This document shows positions 27,712-36,070 of a DNA stretch of 64,000 nt, in pieces. Every line of letters starts with the position of its first letter. Position 1 is the stretch's first letter. This stretch comes from Oceanobacillus timonensis. GTDB taxonomy: Bacteria; Bacillota; Bacilli; Bacillales; Amphibacillaceae. The stretch is taken from contig NZ_LT800497.1 of the NCBI RefSeq assembly GCF_900166635.1, forward strand, positions 658,303 to 722,302, given 5' to 3'. Below the pieces are notes generated by a model, which was not told where the DNA came from, did no database searches, and was given only the letters and a program-made list of their open reading frames with translations. A program made the position numbers and the translations under genes.

Positions 27712-28734
27712 ATGAAGGTAGCTTCTTTTTATGCGCCGGAGGATGTAAGAATTGAGGAAATGGATAAACCTTCTCCAAATGAAGGAGAGATTATTGTGAA
27801 AAATAAGGTAGCGCTGACCTGTGGTACAGATGTGAAAACTTATGTGAGAGGATACCCACTTTTAGAGCCTCCTTTATTATTTGGGCATGAAGCAGCTGGA
27901 ATTATAGAAGCAGTTGGAGAAAATGTAACTAAGTTCAAAGTAGGGGATAGAGTTGTAGCGCATAATTCTGCACCTTGTAATCAATGCTTTTACTGTAAAC
28001 AAGGCCAGCATTCGATGTGCGAGGATTTACTCATAAATTGGGGCGCTTATGCAGAATATCAGAGGATTCCCAAAAGGATTGTAGATCAAAATACCTTTTT
28101 GATACCAGACGATATTTCATTTAAGAGCGCTGCATTGACAGAACCGCTATCATGCGCTGTTTATGGTATAGAAGAATCTGGGATTAAACTTGGAGATAGC
28201 GTAGTAGTTAATGGAGCTGGGCCAATTGGGTTGTTTTTTATTAAACTAGCGTCTTTAAAAGGAGCATACGTAATAGCTACAGATATGAATCCAGAAAGAT
28301 TAAATGTTGCAAAAGAATTGGGAGCATCGGTAACCATTAATATTAATGAAGTAGAGGATACTGTCAAAGCAGTAAAAGGTCTTACTGAAGATTATAGAGG
28401 TGTAGATGTAGCTATTGAGGCAGTAGGGATGCCTGAAGTATGGGAAGAAACCATTCTTATGGCAAGAAAAGGAGGACTAGTGAATTTATTTGGGGGGCCA
28501 AAATCGGGCACAACTATTACAACCCAAACGAATTTACTTCACTATTCTCAACTGACTTTAAAAGGGATATTCCATACAACGCCTCGCCATGTAAAAGCAG
28601 CCTTTGATCTTATTGTACAAGGAACTATTTCTGCTGATATTTTTGTGAATGGTGAATATAAGCTAGACGATGTAGAGAAAGCTATTATTAATCATAAAGA
28701 AGGTAGAGTTATTAAAAATGCAGTATTATTTTAA
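27712..28734 (+). CDS. Zinc-dependent polyol(-phosphate) dehydrogenase
   Basis: A 340-residue medium-chain zinc dehydrogenase. Catalytic zinc ligands C37, H59, E60; structural zinc C89, C92, C95, C103; nucleotide site GAGPIGLF. By position it should oxidise the polyol phosphate made by the PTS to a ketose phosphate for the following aldolase. GAGGAGAG precedes ATGs at 27709 and 27712; the second has the better spacing. Related to galactitol-1-phosphate and sorbitol dehydrogenases. Confidence 0.85.
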   Translation: MKVASFYAPEDVRIEEMDKPSPNEGEIIVKNKVALTCGTDVKTYVRGYPLLEPPLLFGHEAAGIIEAVGENVTKFKVGDRVVAHNSAPCNQCFYCKQGQHSMCEDLLINWGAYAEYQRIPKRIVDQNTFLIPDDISFKSAALTEPLSCAVYGIEESGIKLGDSVVVNGAGPIGLFFIKLASLKGAYVIATDMNPERLNVAKELGASVTININEVEDTVKAVKGLTEDYRGVDVAIEAVGMPEVWEETILMARKGGLVNLFGGPKSGTTITTQTNLLHYSQLTLKGIFHTTPRHVKAAFDLIVQGTISADIFVNGEYKLDDVEKAIINHKEGRVIKNAVLF

Positions 28735-28761
28735 TTTAAATATAGAATGGAGGAAAATTTT

Positions 28762-29391
28762 ATGTCTATAAAAAAAGAATTAGTGCAATATGCAAAGCAT
28801 TGTTCAAGTAGTGGACTTACTTCAGGAACATCAGGGAATTTAAGTGTTCGAGAAGGACAGGTTATGTATATCACACCTTCTGCACTTCCATATGATCAAA
28901 TGGAGGAAGAAGATATTCTTGAAGTGGATTTGCAAAGTGGTGAAGTAGTAAATGGAACACGGAAGCCTTCTTCAGAAACACCAATGCATCGTTTTATTTA
29001 TAGAAAGAATTCGGATATCAAATCAATTGTGCATACACATTCAACTTATGCTACGATATTTGCTTGTGCGCATAAGACAATTCCGCCAGTACATTATATG
29101 ATTGCGGATATTGGCAGAGAAATTCCTGTTGCTTCATATGCTACTTATGGATCTGAACAATTGGCAAATAATACAGTAGAAACACTTAAAGATAATAAAG
29201 GTGTTTTGTTAGCAAATCATGGCTTGGTAGCAGTGGGAGACGATTTAAAAGATGCTTATCGTCGAGCTGAAGTAATTGAAGAAGTAGCACAACTGGCATA
29301 CGGAAGTTACACATTAGACAGCGTTAATCCGTTAACATCTGAAGATTTAGATGATGCTTTAGAAGGTTTTAAAACTTATATAAGTGGTTGA
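28762..29391 (+). CDS. Class II aldolase, L-fuculose-phosphate type
   Basis: A 209-residue zinc aldolase of the FucA/AraD family. Catalytic Glu72 (SSETPMH) and zinc ligands H91, H93 (VHTHS) and H153 (NHG) are intact. It would split a ketose 1-phosphate into dihydroxyacetone phosphate and an aldehyde. GGAGGA precedes the ATG at 28762. It completes a short route: PTS import, oxidation, cleavage. FucA-type rather than GatY-type aldolase argues against simple galactitol breakdown. Confidence 0.85.
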   Translation: MSIKKELVQYAKHCSSSGLTSGTSGNLSVREGQVMYITPSALPYDQMEEEDILEVDLQSGEVVNGTRKPSSETPMHRFIYRKNSDIKSIVHTHSTYATIFACAHKTIPPVHYMIADIGREIPVASYATYGSEQLANNTVETLKDNKGVLLANHGLVAVGDDLKDAYRRAEVIEEVAQLAYGSYTLDSVNPLTSEDLDDALEGFKTYISG

Positions 29392-29523
29392 AAAAACAAT
29401 TCTAACAAGACTGATGTAAAATCAATCTACTAATCCATATAGATTGATCATAGGATGGGAAATGAAATTCACCCATTTCACAGTCATTATATGGCTTAAA
29501 TAATGACACTTGCTTATATATTA

Positions 29524-29568
29524 AAACTGTTACACAATCGGTTGCCGATTGTGTAACAGTTTTTTTGT
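29524..29568 (+). terminator. Strong terminator of PTS operon
   Basis: AAACTGTTACACAATCGG and its complement form a perfect 18-bp stem with a TTG loop, ending in a T run. It lies 130 bases after the aldolase gene. Confidence 0.85.
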
Positions 29569-29912
29569 GAGTGATAGCACAATAATTACAAGAGAATCAC
29601 AAATACATAGAACAATAGGTAAGCACTCACTGACAATATAGTTTGTTAACTATACAAATGAAATAAACAAATACTTCAAATGGTTGGAAATTTTGTTTTA
29701 CTTAAGATAGTTAATTTTAATGTGGAATTTAAAAAACATAGAAAGATAATAGAATAGATTTAACACGGATTCCTCTAGGTATGATTTTAGAGCAAGCTAC
29801 TAGTTTCAAGGGGATTTGGCTTTCGTATCAAATGCTATTATGCCTAGCCGCTCCATATAAAATCTCCGGAAATTCCTTTCACACCAACGTAATATAGTGA
29901 AGAGACACATTA
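29569..29912. other. Intergenic, nothing recognised
   Basis: About 340 AT-rich bases between the terminator and the 3' end of the minus-strand gene at 29913. No gene, RNA or repeat with support was seen. Confidence 0.4.
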
Positions 29913-30263
29913 TTAAAAAGGTAAAATGACTCTTTTCAATGTTGAATAAAATTTCTTAATATTAGGAGCTGTTATAAAAGAGATTACCGTAATAAATGAT
30001 GTTGTTAGTAACCCAATATCAATAAAAGTTCTATCAAAATTTACCAATCCAAAAAGCAGTTCTCCTGTACCTTGGCCTATTTGAGAAAAGGATTCTTCTT
30101 TGCTAGGAATAGGCTCACCATTAATAGCTTTATCAGTTGAATTATTAATAAAAGAACCCATTCCTTGAGCACTTTCTTGAAGCTCTTGTACACCATTAAC
30201 AATTAATAAAGGAACAGCTAGTATAAATACCAATGAAAGGACTATTATAGCTATTTTTTTCAT
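29913..30263 (-). CDS. Small membrane protein, unknown
   Basis: A 116-residue protein with a basic N-terminus and a hydrophobic segment at residues 4-24 (signal anchor or uncleaved signal), a Ser/Glu-rich middle, and a second hydrophobic segment at about 82-100, ending in a basic tail. AAAGGAGGA precedes the ATG, which supports expression. No family recognised. Confidence 0.6.
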   Translation of the reverse strand: MKKIAIIVLSLVFILAVPLLIVNGVQELQESAQGMGSFINNSTDKAINGEPIPSKEESFSQIGQGTGELLFGLVNFDRTFIDIGLLTTSFITVISFITAPNIKKFYSTLKRVILPF

Positions 30264-30318
30264 AATTTTTCCTCCTTTCTAAATATTATTATATAATAGA
30301 TTGAATTATTTGTATACT

Positions 30319-30647
30319 GTTAGGGATAACTGAAGAAGAAATGCTTCGAGAAAAAGAAAGATATTATGATTTGATTCAATAATCTGCAAGAAACGGTATG
30401 TTTGATGTGCTTGGTCATATTGATGCCATTAAAGTGTTAATACAGCTATCTCTGGTATCTATACACCTAAGCGGTTAAAGTTATTGCGGAAAATGATATA
30501 GCTATTGAAGTGAACACATCTGCTAAGCAAAAAGATCCTGACGGATGGTACCCAAGTGATGAAATTCTGGAATTGGCTTATCATTATAGTGTATTTGTTT
30601 CATTTGGTCCTGATGCGCATACTCCAGAACGGATTGGCGATATATAA
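30319..30647 (+). pseudogene. PHP-domain phosphatase fragment, copy 1
   Basis: Frame-hopping translation gives TEEEMLREKERYYDLIQ, FDVLGHIDAIKV, IAIEVNTSAKQKDPDGWYPS and FVSFGPDAHTPERIGD, the C-terminal half of a histidinol-phosphatase-like PHP enzyme. An in-frame stop and frameshifts disable it, and it is cut at the left end of the IS3 element (about 30648). A second broken copy is at 55390-55967. Confidence 0.7.
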
Positions 30648-31145
30648 TGGACCCAAGAATCTAGACACGAAAAAAGGAGATGTTAAGGTAGGTATATGAA
30701 ACGAAAAAGATATACAGCCGAATTTAAATCACAAATCGTGTTAGAAGTCTTGAAGGAAGAAAAATCTATGATTCAAATTGCATCGGAACACGGAATCCAT
30801 GTGAACCAAATTCATAAATGGAAGACACAGTTCCTGCAAGATATGCCTCAAATCTTTGAGAAGCAAAACAAAGATTTGGAAAAAATGAAAGCCGAACATG
30901 AAGCACAGGTAGAAAACTTGTATGCCGAAGTAGGGAAACTAACCACGCAATTGTCGTGGCTTAAAAAAAAATCTGGAATCCACCATGACTAAAAAAGAAC
31001 GCATGGAATTGGTGGACTGGAACGATGGAGAACTATCTATCTCGGAACAGGCTAAATTGCTTGGAATCAATCGTTCCAGTCTTTACTACAAGCCAGTGCT
31101 GCCATCAGCCGAAGAAGTGGCCATGAAGCATCGTATTGATGATAT
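30648..31145 (+). mobile_element. IS3-family element, truncated
   Basis: The left end is probably at TGGACCCAAGAATCTAGACA (from 30648), a sequence type common at IS3/IS150-group ends. It contains a complete orfA and the first 50 or so codons of orfB. The DDE catalytic region and right end are missing; homology stops around 31145, where reverse-transcriptase-like sequence begins. Confidence 0.65.
30696..30992 (+). CDS. IS3-family transposase OrfA
   Basis: A 98-residue helix-turn-helix protein of the Tnp_1 type: KRYTAEFKSQIVLEVLKEE, then QIASEHGIHVNQIHKWK, followed by a leucine-zipper-like coiled coil and LSWLKKKSG. It binds the element's ends. It overlaps the start of orfB by 8 bases. Probably inactive because OrfB has lost its catalytic domain. 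Confidence 0.88.
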   Translation: MKRKRYTAEFKSQIVLEVLKEEKSMIQIASEHGIHVNQIHKWKTQFLQDMPQIFEKQNKDLEKMKAEHEAQVENLYAEVGKLTTQLSWLKKKSGIHHD

Positions 31146-31542
31146 TGCTTTGGCATATAGGAATAATAAAAAAGGAAAAAATAATATTGATTTTGCCTAT
31201 GAAGTATTTGACTTTCTATTAAATCAAGAACAAGCAATAGTTATTTCTATTGATTTTAAAGAATTTTTTGATCATATTAATCATGCGATACTTAAACAAA
31301 ATATAAAGACCGTTTTTGATATCGAAAAGTTACCAAAAGACTGGTTCAAAGTATTTAAAAACATTACACAATTTTCTTATGTGGATAAATCCGATACTGA
31401 AGCTTTCTTAAAACGGAAATTTGGAATCAAGAAACAAAAAGAATTATTAAAAACAGGTAAATTGAAAAAAATAATGGATTCATCTGAGCTTTGTGCTTTT
31501 AAAAATGACTTTCATCTTTATAAACCATTAGCGTTGCATTAA
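30985..31542 (+). pseudogene. Chimera: IS3 OrfB start fused to reverse-transcriptase fragment
   Basis: An uninterrupted 185-codon frame. Residues 1-52 (MTKKERMELVDWN, AKLLGINRSSLYYKP) are the N-terminus of IS3 OrfB. From about residue 53 the sequence changes to AYRNNKKGKNNIDFAYEVFDF and VISIDFKEFFDHINHAIL, the motif-A region of a retron/Abi-type reverse transcriptase with its first catalytic Asp, then a KVFKNITQFSYV segment. It ends before any YxDD motif, so the polymerase cannot be active. The fusion is presumably an accident of IS-mediated deletion, leaving the remains of a defence-type reverse transcriptase. Confidence 0.7.
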
Positions 31543-31647
31543 TTACGTCTTATAATAAGAAATAATCCCAATTTTCGCTTTTTAATATGTTAAGTCATAA
31601 AAAAATCCTTTATAATGAAACGCCCACGGACTATTCTTTAATCTAAT

Positions 31648-31919
31648 ATGAACCATATCATTTTACAGGAAATGAACTACCGGAAGTATATGCACAATTT
31701 AGGAAGGAAAGTGCTTCAGATAGCGATTATACAATAAATATCATCCATGTTTATCAATATAATATAGAGCAGGATGTTTGGGAACTTGAATATAATCAGT
31801 CGATAGAGGAAAGAAAGCAACTCGCTATTGAAGATTCTATCGAGTTAACCAACGATAATCGGGAACAAGTTATGATTGGTGACCATTATTTGAAATTTAA
31901 AAACACGGGAAAACAGTGA
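31648..31919 (+). pseudogene. C-terminal fragment of unknown protein
   Basis: An open frame without a start codon at its head translates as ...YHFTGNELPEVYAQFRKES... and ends EQVMIGDHYLKFKNTGKQ. Codon use looks like coding sequence and a strong terminator overlaps its stop, so it is the tail of a real gene whose front was lost, perhaps in the IS-related rearrangement upstream. Family not recognised. Confidence 0.45.
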
Positions 31920-31942
31920 ATTCACGCTGTTTTCCCGTGTTT
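31901..31942 (+). terminator. Rho-independent terminator
   Basis: AAACACGGGAAAACAG pairs perfectly with CTGTTTTCCCGTGTTT (10-base loop), then TCTCTT. It overlaps the end of the preceding gene fragment. Confidence 0.75.
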
Positions 31943-32037
31943 CTCTTCTAGAAGTTACGAAAAAAAGGGTTGCATTTAAAAATGAGAGCGGTTAACATTA
32001 GCGATAAATCATCTGATGACCTTATCATTTAAAGGAT

Positions 32038-32213
32038 GTGGAAGATTTGAAGGGAGGAGAGGAAATAATCGAAAAGAGCGATTCGATGTTGATGTTGGTG
32101 GCACTTAGTGCTGTTATTGTTCCCTTTATCTTGCTTGTATTATTATGGATGCCAGCGATTAAGAGGATGTCCATAAGGCTTTTAGATTTTATTAATCTTG
32201 TTCGGGGCTCTGG
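32038..32213 (+). pseudogene. Membrane-segment fragment, possibly lactate permease
   Basis: The frame holds one hydrophobic stretch (LMLVALSAVIVPFILLVLLW followed by MPAIK) that resembles membrane segments of L-lactate permeases. It runs directly into a broken LutR-like regulator. The association with LutR is the only other support, so this is weak. Confidence 0.25.
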
Positions 32214-32216
32214 ATT

Positions 32217-32533
32217 TATGAAAAGGTCGCAGATTCTCTGATTGGTATGATTAAGGCCGGCAACTTAAGCCCGGGAGATAAGCTGGATTCTGTGGAACAT
32301 CTGTCAAAGAATTTCAATGTCGCTCGGTAATTAGGGAGGTGCTCAGTGGACTTCGGACCATGGGACTTTTGGAAATGCGGCAGGGCAAGGGCGCATATGT
32401 GAAAGAATTTGATTCTTCAAAATTCACCTTACCGGTAACCTCTGCCTTTTTAATGAAGCTGGAAGATGTGAAGGAACTTTACCAGGTTCGTAAAATAATC
32501 GAAGTAGGAATAGCCGGCTCTTTAAACATATAG
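32217..32533 (+). pseudogene. GntR/LutR-like regulator, frameshifted and truncated
   Basis: Two frames together give YEKVADSLIGMIKAGNLSPG, DKLDSVEHLSKNFNVAR, then after a frameshift near 32327 VIREVLSGLRTMGLLEMRQG and KGAYVKEF. This is the winged-helix domain of a FadR-type GntR regulator close to LutR, which controls lactate utilisation in Bacillus. It ends early in the ligand-binding domain. Non-functional. Confidence 0.7.
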
Positions 32534-32652
32534 AACAACAATAAAAGTGAGAGATGGGACAGTATGATATCTGGAGTTGGTAATATGCTGGCATTCAAAG
32601 GTACCAAATAGGAAAGGCATGAGAGATAATGAAAACAGAAAGGAGCAAGGCA

Positions 32653-34152
32653 ATGAATGAAAAGAAAAAAAAGGATGTTATTCTAATAGGCGCTGGTATT
32701 ATGAGTACTACTTTAGGAAAATTTCTACAAAAATTAGAACCAAATTGGAATATGAAACTGTTTGAAAAGCTGGATGGTGCAGGCAAGGAAAGCACCAATG
32801 AATGGAATAATGCCGGCACCGGGCATGCGGCGTTATGTGAGTTAAATTATACAGTTGAAAAAGAAGACGGATCGATTGATGCCAGTAAAGCGGTAGAGAT
32901 AAATGAACAATTCGAAGTTTCCAAGCAATTTTGGTCTTATTTAGTCAAAAGTGAGGAAATTCAGAACCCACAAGATTTCATCCGTCCATTACCTCATATC
33001 AGTTTTGTACAGGGGGAAGAGAACGTAGATTTTTTACGCAGGCGATTTGAAGCTTTATCCCACCTTCCCATGTTTAAGGAAATGGAATTTACGGATTCCC
33101 CTCAAGAGTTAGCAAAGTGGATTCCCTTAGTGACGAAGGGGCGTACGTCAGAAGCGCCTATTGCTGGAACGAAAGTGGATTTGGGGACCGATGTCAATTT
33201 TGGTGAGCTTACTCGGAAACTAGCGAATAATTTAGAGAAAAACGACAATATAGAAATCCATTACAATTCAACTGTTACTAAATTTCATCGTCTAAATGAC
33301 GGTAAATGGGAAGTGATCGTTCGTAATTTTAAAGATAATACCCTTGAGTCTCACATAGCAGATTTTGTCTTTATTGGGGCTGGTGGAAACGCAATCCCCC
33401 TATTACAAAAAACAAAGATTCCGGAAAGCAAGCAAATTGGCGGCTTTCCAATCAGTGGTGCATTTTTGGTTTGTAGCAATCCAGAAGTAGTCAAACAACA
33501 TGAAGCGAAGGTTTATGGGAAAGAGCCTCCTGGTACGCCTCCCATGACTGTACCACACCTAGATAGACGATATCATGGAGATAAGGATAGCCTATTATTT
33601 GGACCGTTTGCTGCGATAGGACCTAAGTTTTTGAAGAATGGTTCTAATTTAGACTTTTTACGTTCTATTAATCCAAATAACGTGTTAACCATGTTGGCTG
33701 CAGGTATGAAGAACATTCCTTTGGTTAAATACTCGATTCAACAGATGCTCATGCAAAAAAAGGATCGGATGCAAGAGTTACGAAAATTTATACCCGAAGC
33801 AAAGGACAAAGATTGGGATCTTCTAATTGCTGGTAAGCGTGTCCAGATAATTAAAGATACGAATCATTCCGGCCGAGGATATATCCAATTTGGCACTGAA
33901 ATTATTCAATCTGAGGATCATTCTATCGTGGCATTATTAGGGGAATCTCCGGGTGCTTCTACTTCTGTGTCTATTATGTTAAACGTCTTACGCGAGAATT
34001 TCCCAGAATATATGGAAACATGGAAACCAAAAATAAAAGAAATGATACCTTCTTTTGATGAGTCCTTGGCAGAAAACGCCCAGCTATTGGAAAAGGTCCA
34101 GAAATCTAGTTCACATTACCTTGCCCTGGAACATAACAATGTTACACCTTGA
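32653..34152 (+). CDS. mqo: Malate:quinone oxidoreductase
   Basis: A 499-residue FAD enzyme that oxidises malate to oxaloacetate at the membrane and passes electrons to quinone. The N-terminal FAD motif is VILIGAGIMSTTLGKFL; the Mqo-typical ESTNEWNNAGTGHAALCELN follows (residues about 40-62), and the C-terminal LLGESPGASTSVSIML region is intact. Length is normal for the family. GAAAGGAG precedes the ATG at 32653 by 7 bases. It stands alone between gene remnants, so it is probably a separate transcription unit. Confidence 0.93.
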   Translation: MNEKKKKDVILIGAGIMSTTLGKFLQKLEPNWNMKLFEKLDGAGKESTNEWNNAGTGHAALCELNYTVEKEDGSIDASKAVEINEQFEVSKQFWSYLVKSEEIQNPQDFIRPLPHISFVQGEENVDFLRRRFEALSHLPMFKEMEFTDSPQELAKWIPLVTKGRTSEAPIAGTKVDLGTDVNFGELTRKLANNLEKNDNIEIHYNSTVTKFHRLNDGKWEVIVRNFKDNTLESHIADFVFIGAGGNAIPLLQKTKIPESKQIGGFPISGAFLVCSNPEVVKQHEAKVYGKEPPGTPPMTVPHLDRRYHGDKDSLLFGPFAAIGPKFLKNGSNLDFLRSINPNNVLTMLAAGMKNIPLVKYSIQQMLMQKKDRMQELRKFIPEAKDKDWDLLIAGKRVQIIKDTNHSGRGYIQFGTEIIQSEDHSIVALLGESPGASTSVSIMLNVLRENFPEYMETWKPKIKEMIPSFDESLAENAQLLEKVQKSSSHYLALEHNNVTP

Positions 34153-34224
34153 TGTATCAAATGAAGCGGACATCATTGTTTCATCCAATTTTTGGTTCAG
34201 TAACAAGGAAGGGGCATCTATGCT

Positions 34225-34413
34225 TTGCTAGTGCCCCTTCAAACCACCTTAATCTTCAGCTTATTTCCTATAGAAATAGACCAATACGATTCCTATGTTA
34301 TTAGGGAATCACTTCATAATTGTGTTGCTCATCAAGATTATGAATTAATGGGAAGAGTTAATGTTGTAGAAAAAACGGATGAACTTATCTTTACAAACAA
34401 TCAAGTTGTTTAA
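34225..34413 (+). pseudogene. RecG-like/AlbA-type ATP-binding protein fragment
   Basis: The translation YDSYVIRESLHNCVAHQDYE with GRVNVVEKTDELIFTN matches the pattern V-REAL-N---H-DY of the ATP-binding C-terminal region in AlbA_2/RecG-like transcriptional regulators. Only about 50 residues remain, with no usable start. Confidence 0.5.
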
Positions 34414-34542
34414 CAATGAAAAATACGCGAGAGTACACGTTGACGACGCATCCCCAAGGAATAATATATTTCATAACAGGTAGAATTAAATCAATTGAAT
34501 AGTAATAGGTATTAGCGAATAGATTTATTTTGAAAATCAACA

Positions 34543-34586
34543 AAAAGAGACTGCATCCAATGCAAATGCATAATGCAGTCTCTTTT
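34543..34586. terminator. Terminator downstream of XRE gene
   Basis: AAAAGAGACTGCAT and ATGCAGTCTCTTTT form a perfect 14-bp stem with A and T runs on the two sides, so it can work in both directions. It lies 22 bases after the stop of the minus-strand XRE gene. Confidence 0.75.
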
Positions 34587-34608
34587 ATTATTACTGGTAA
34601 TAATAAAT

Positions 34609-35001
34609 TTATTTTTCATCAATTCCTAATTCATTCTCCAAAAATCCCCAAATCCGGCTCAACCGTTCCACATTCACCTTAGGATTTTCACCAATCTTTT
34701 CAAGAAGTCCTAATTCCTTCATTCGTTCAATAGCATTGATTTCGTCTTCATTCAAATTCAAATTATCAGAAATAGAATAATAAGCAGTATGCTGAGGAGA
34801 ATCTATTTTTCCTAACAAATAATCAATGGATACCTGAAAGAAGTCGGCAATTTTATATAGTGTTTCTAAAGAAGGCTCGTTTCTGCCTTGTTCATAATAA
34901 CCATAACCACTTGCTGAAACATTCAGCTTTTTGGCTATTTCTTCCTGACTATATCCATGTTCAATGCGAAGGTCTATTATTCTTTCACTAAATATGTCCA
35001 T
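34609..35001 (-). CDS. XRE-family transcriptional regulator
   Basis: A 130-residue regulator with an N-terminal HTH_3 domain (IIDLRIEHGYSQEEIAKKLN, then GYYEQGRNEPSLETLYKIAD, residues 5-63) and an acidic helical C-terminus (about 75-130). It diverges from the FadR-type regulator at 35262, with inverted repeats between. Role unknown; such proteins commonly regulate themselves and a neighbour. Confidence 0.85.
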   Translation of the reverse strand: MDIFSERIIDLRIEHGYSQEEIAKKLNVSASGYGYYEQGRNEPSLETLYKIADFFQVSIDYLLGKIDSPQHTAYYSISDNLNLNEDEINAIERMKELGLLEKIGENPKVNVERLSRIWGFLENELGIDEK

Positions 35002-35062
35002 GTATAGATTCCCTCCTAACTATCAGTAAAATTATACCGTTAGAGAAGGGTTATTTTTATTT

Positions 35063-35116
35063 ATACAACAAATTATTGTATAAAGTATTTACAAACAACC
35101 AAATGTTGTGTAAAAT
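35063..35116 (+). promoter_or_regulatory. Promoter and inverted repeat between XRE and FadR genes
   Basis: TTTACA (35088-35093) and TAAAAT (35111-35116), spacer 17, form a good sigma-A promoter towards the FadR-type gene. Just upstream, ATACAA (35063-35068) and TTGTAT (35076-35081) are inverted repeats that could bind the divergent XRE protein. Confidence 0.55.
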
Positions 35117-35216
35117 GATTATCAAATAGTTAGAAAATTTAGTTTGGATTTGTTTAAACGATGTCCAATAGAATTCTAGAAGAATAGATTTAGACATAAA
35201 AACACAGTATGCACTT

Positions 35217-35231
35217 AATGGTCTGACCATT
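35217..35231. promoter_or_regulatory. FadR/GntR-type operator
   Basis: AATGGTCTGACCATT is a perfect 15-base palindrome with the TGGT-N-ACCA core typical of FadR-subfamily operators. It lies 30 bases ahead of the FadR-type regulator gene and downstream of its promoter, so binding would block transcription (autoregulation and control of the operon). Confidence 0.7.
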
Positions 35232-35261
35232 AGACATACTACCAATAATAGGAGAAAAACA

Positions 35262-35975
35262 ATGAAACCATTATTTGAAAAAATACCGCAAAGGGATTCA
35301 ACACGAGAGATAATCATGAACCAATTTACAAGGATGATTAAAGAAGGTGAATTGTCAATTGGAGATAAAATACCTCCTGAAAGAGATTTAACAGATCAAT
35401 TTGGGGTGGGGAGGTCTACGATCAGAGAAGCGATTAAAAGTATGACTTCCATGGGGCTGTTAGAAGCAAGGTTGGGTGAAGGGACATTTATAAGAAAAGT
35501 CGATTCGGATAACATTAAACAACAGCTGCAATGGGGACTATATCTGGACCCTGCCCCATTTAACGAACTGATTGAATTAAGAAAGATTTTAGAATTGGAG
35601 ACAGTAAAGCGGGCTGCGTTAAATCGAACAGAAGAGGAAATAGCAGAATTAGCGTCATGGATAGATAACATGCAGCAAGAAGGACAAGTGCATCGAAATA
35701 AGCAAAATGATTTAATGTTTCATATGACAATAGCTAAAGCGAGTAATAACAAAATGATTTACAACTTATTGGATTTAATCCGAATGTCGTTAGAAGAGTG
35801 GTTCGAAAATGTACTCAAAGACTCGCATAATGTGGAAAACTCCATCAAGGAGCATCAATGTATTCTGGAGGCAATTATACAACAAAATGTTGAGCAGGCT
35901 ATAGAGACGATGGAAATACATTTGAACCGTGGAGAGAAGCGGTTATTTCAGCAAATGGAACAAAATAAGGAATAA
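35262..35975 (+). CDS. FadR-family GntR transcriptional regulator
   Basis: A 237-residue regulator: winged helix at residues about 10-78 (LSIGDKIPPERDLTDQFGVG, RSTIREAIKSM) and an all-helical FCD ligand domain (about 95-225) with the metal/ligand residues in FELRKI-like, FHMTIAKASNN and EHQCILEAI segments. It heads the TRAP/tetronate operon and is expected to respond to the imported acid sugar or an intermediate. Its likely operator is at 35217. Confidence 0.9.
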   Translation: MKPLFEKIPQRDSTREIIMNQFTRMIKEGELSIGDKIPPERDLTDQFGVGRSTIREAIKSMTSMGLLEARLGEGTFIRKVDSDNIKQQLQWGLYLDPAPFNELIELRKILELETVKRAALNRTEEEIAELASWIDNMQQEGQVHRNKQNDLMFHMTIAKASNNKMIYNLLDLIRMSLEEWFENVLKDSHNVENSIKEHQCILEAIIQQNVEQAIETMEIHLNRGEKRLFQQMEQNKE

Positions 35976-36070
35976 TGACTGGGTAGACATACTATTTAAA
36001 TCCTTAAAGGGGGTGATTTGGAAACATCGATATCTGAAAAATCTTAATAAAAAGGAGGGAAATAGGATTA

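Noticed and set aside
30961..30992. Programmed frameshift between IS3 orfA and orfB at the A run
   Set aside because: A nine-A run is present, but the orfB frame is +1 relative to orfA, not the usual -1, and the element is truncated.
31648..31919. Considered as a functional small gene
   Set aside because: No start codon at its head and a stop directly upstream of the similarity; better explained as the tail of a lost gene.
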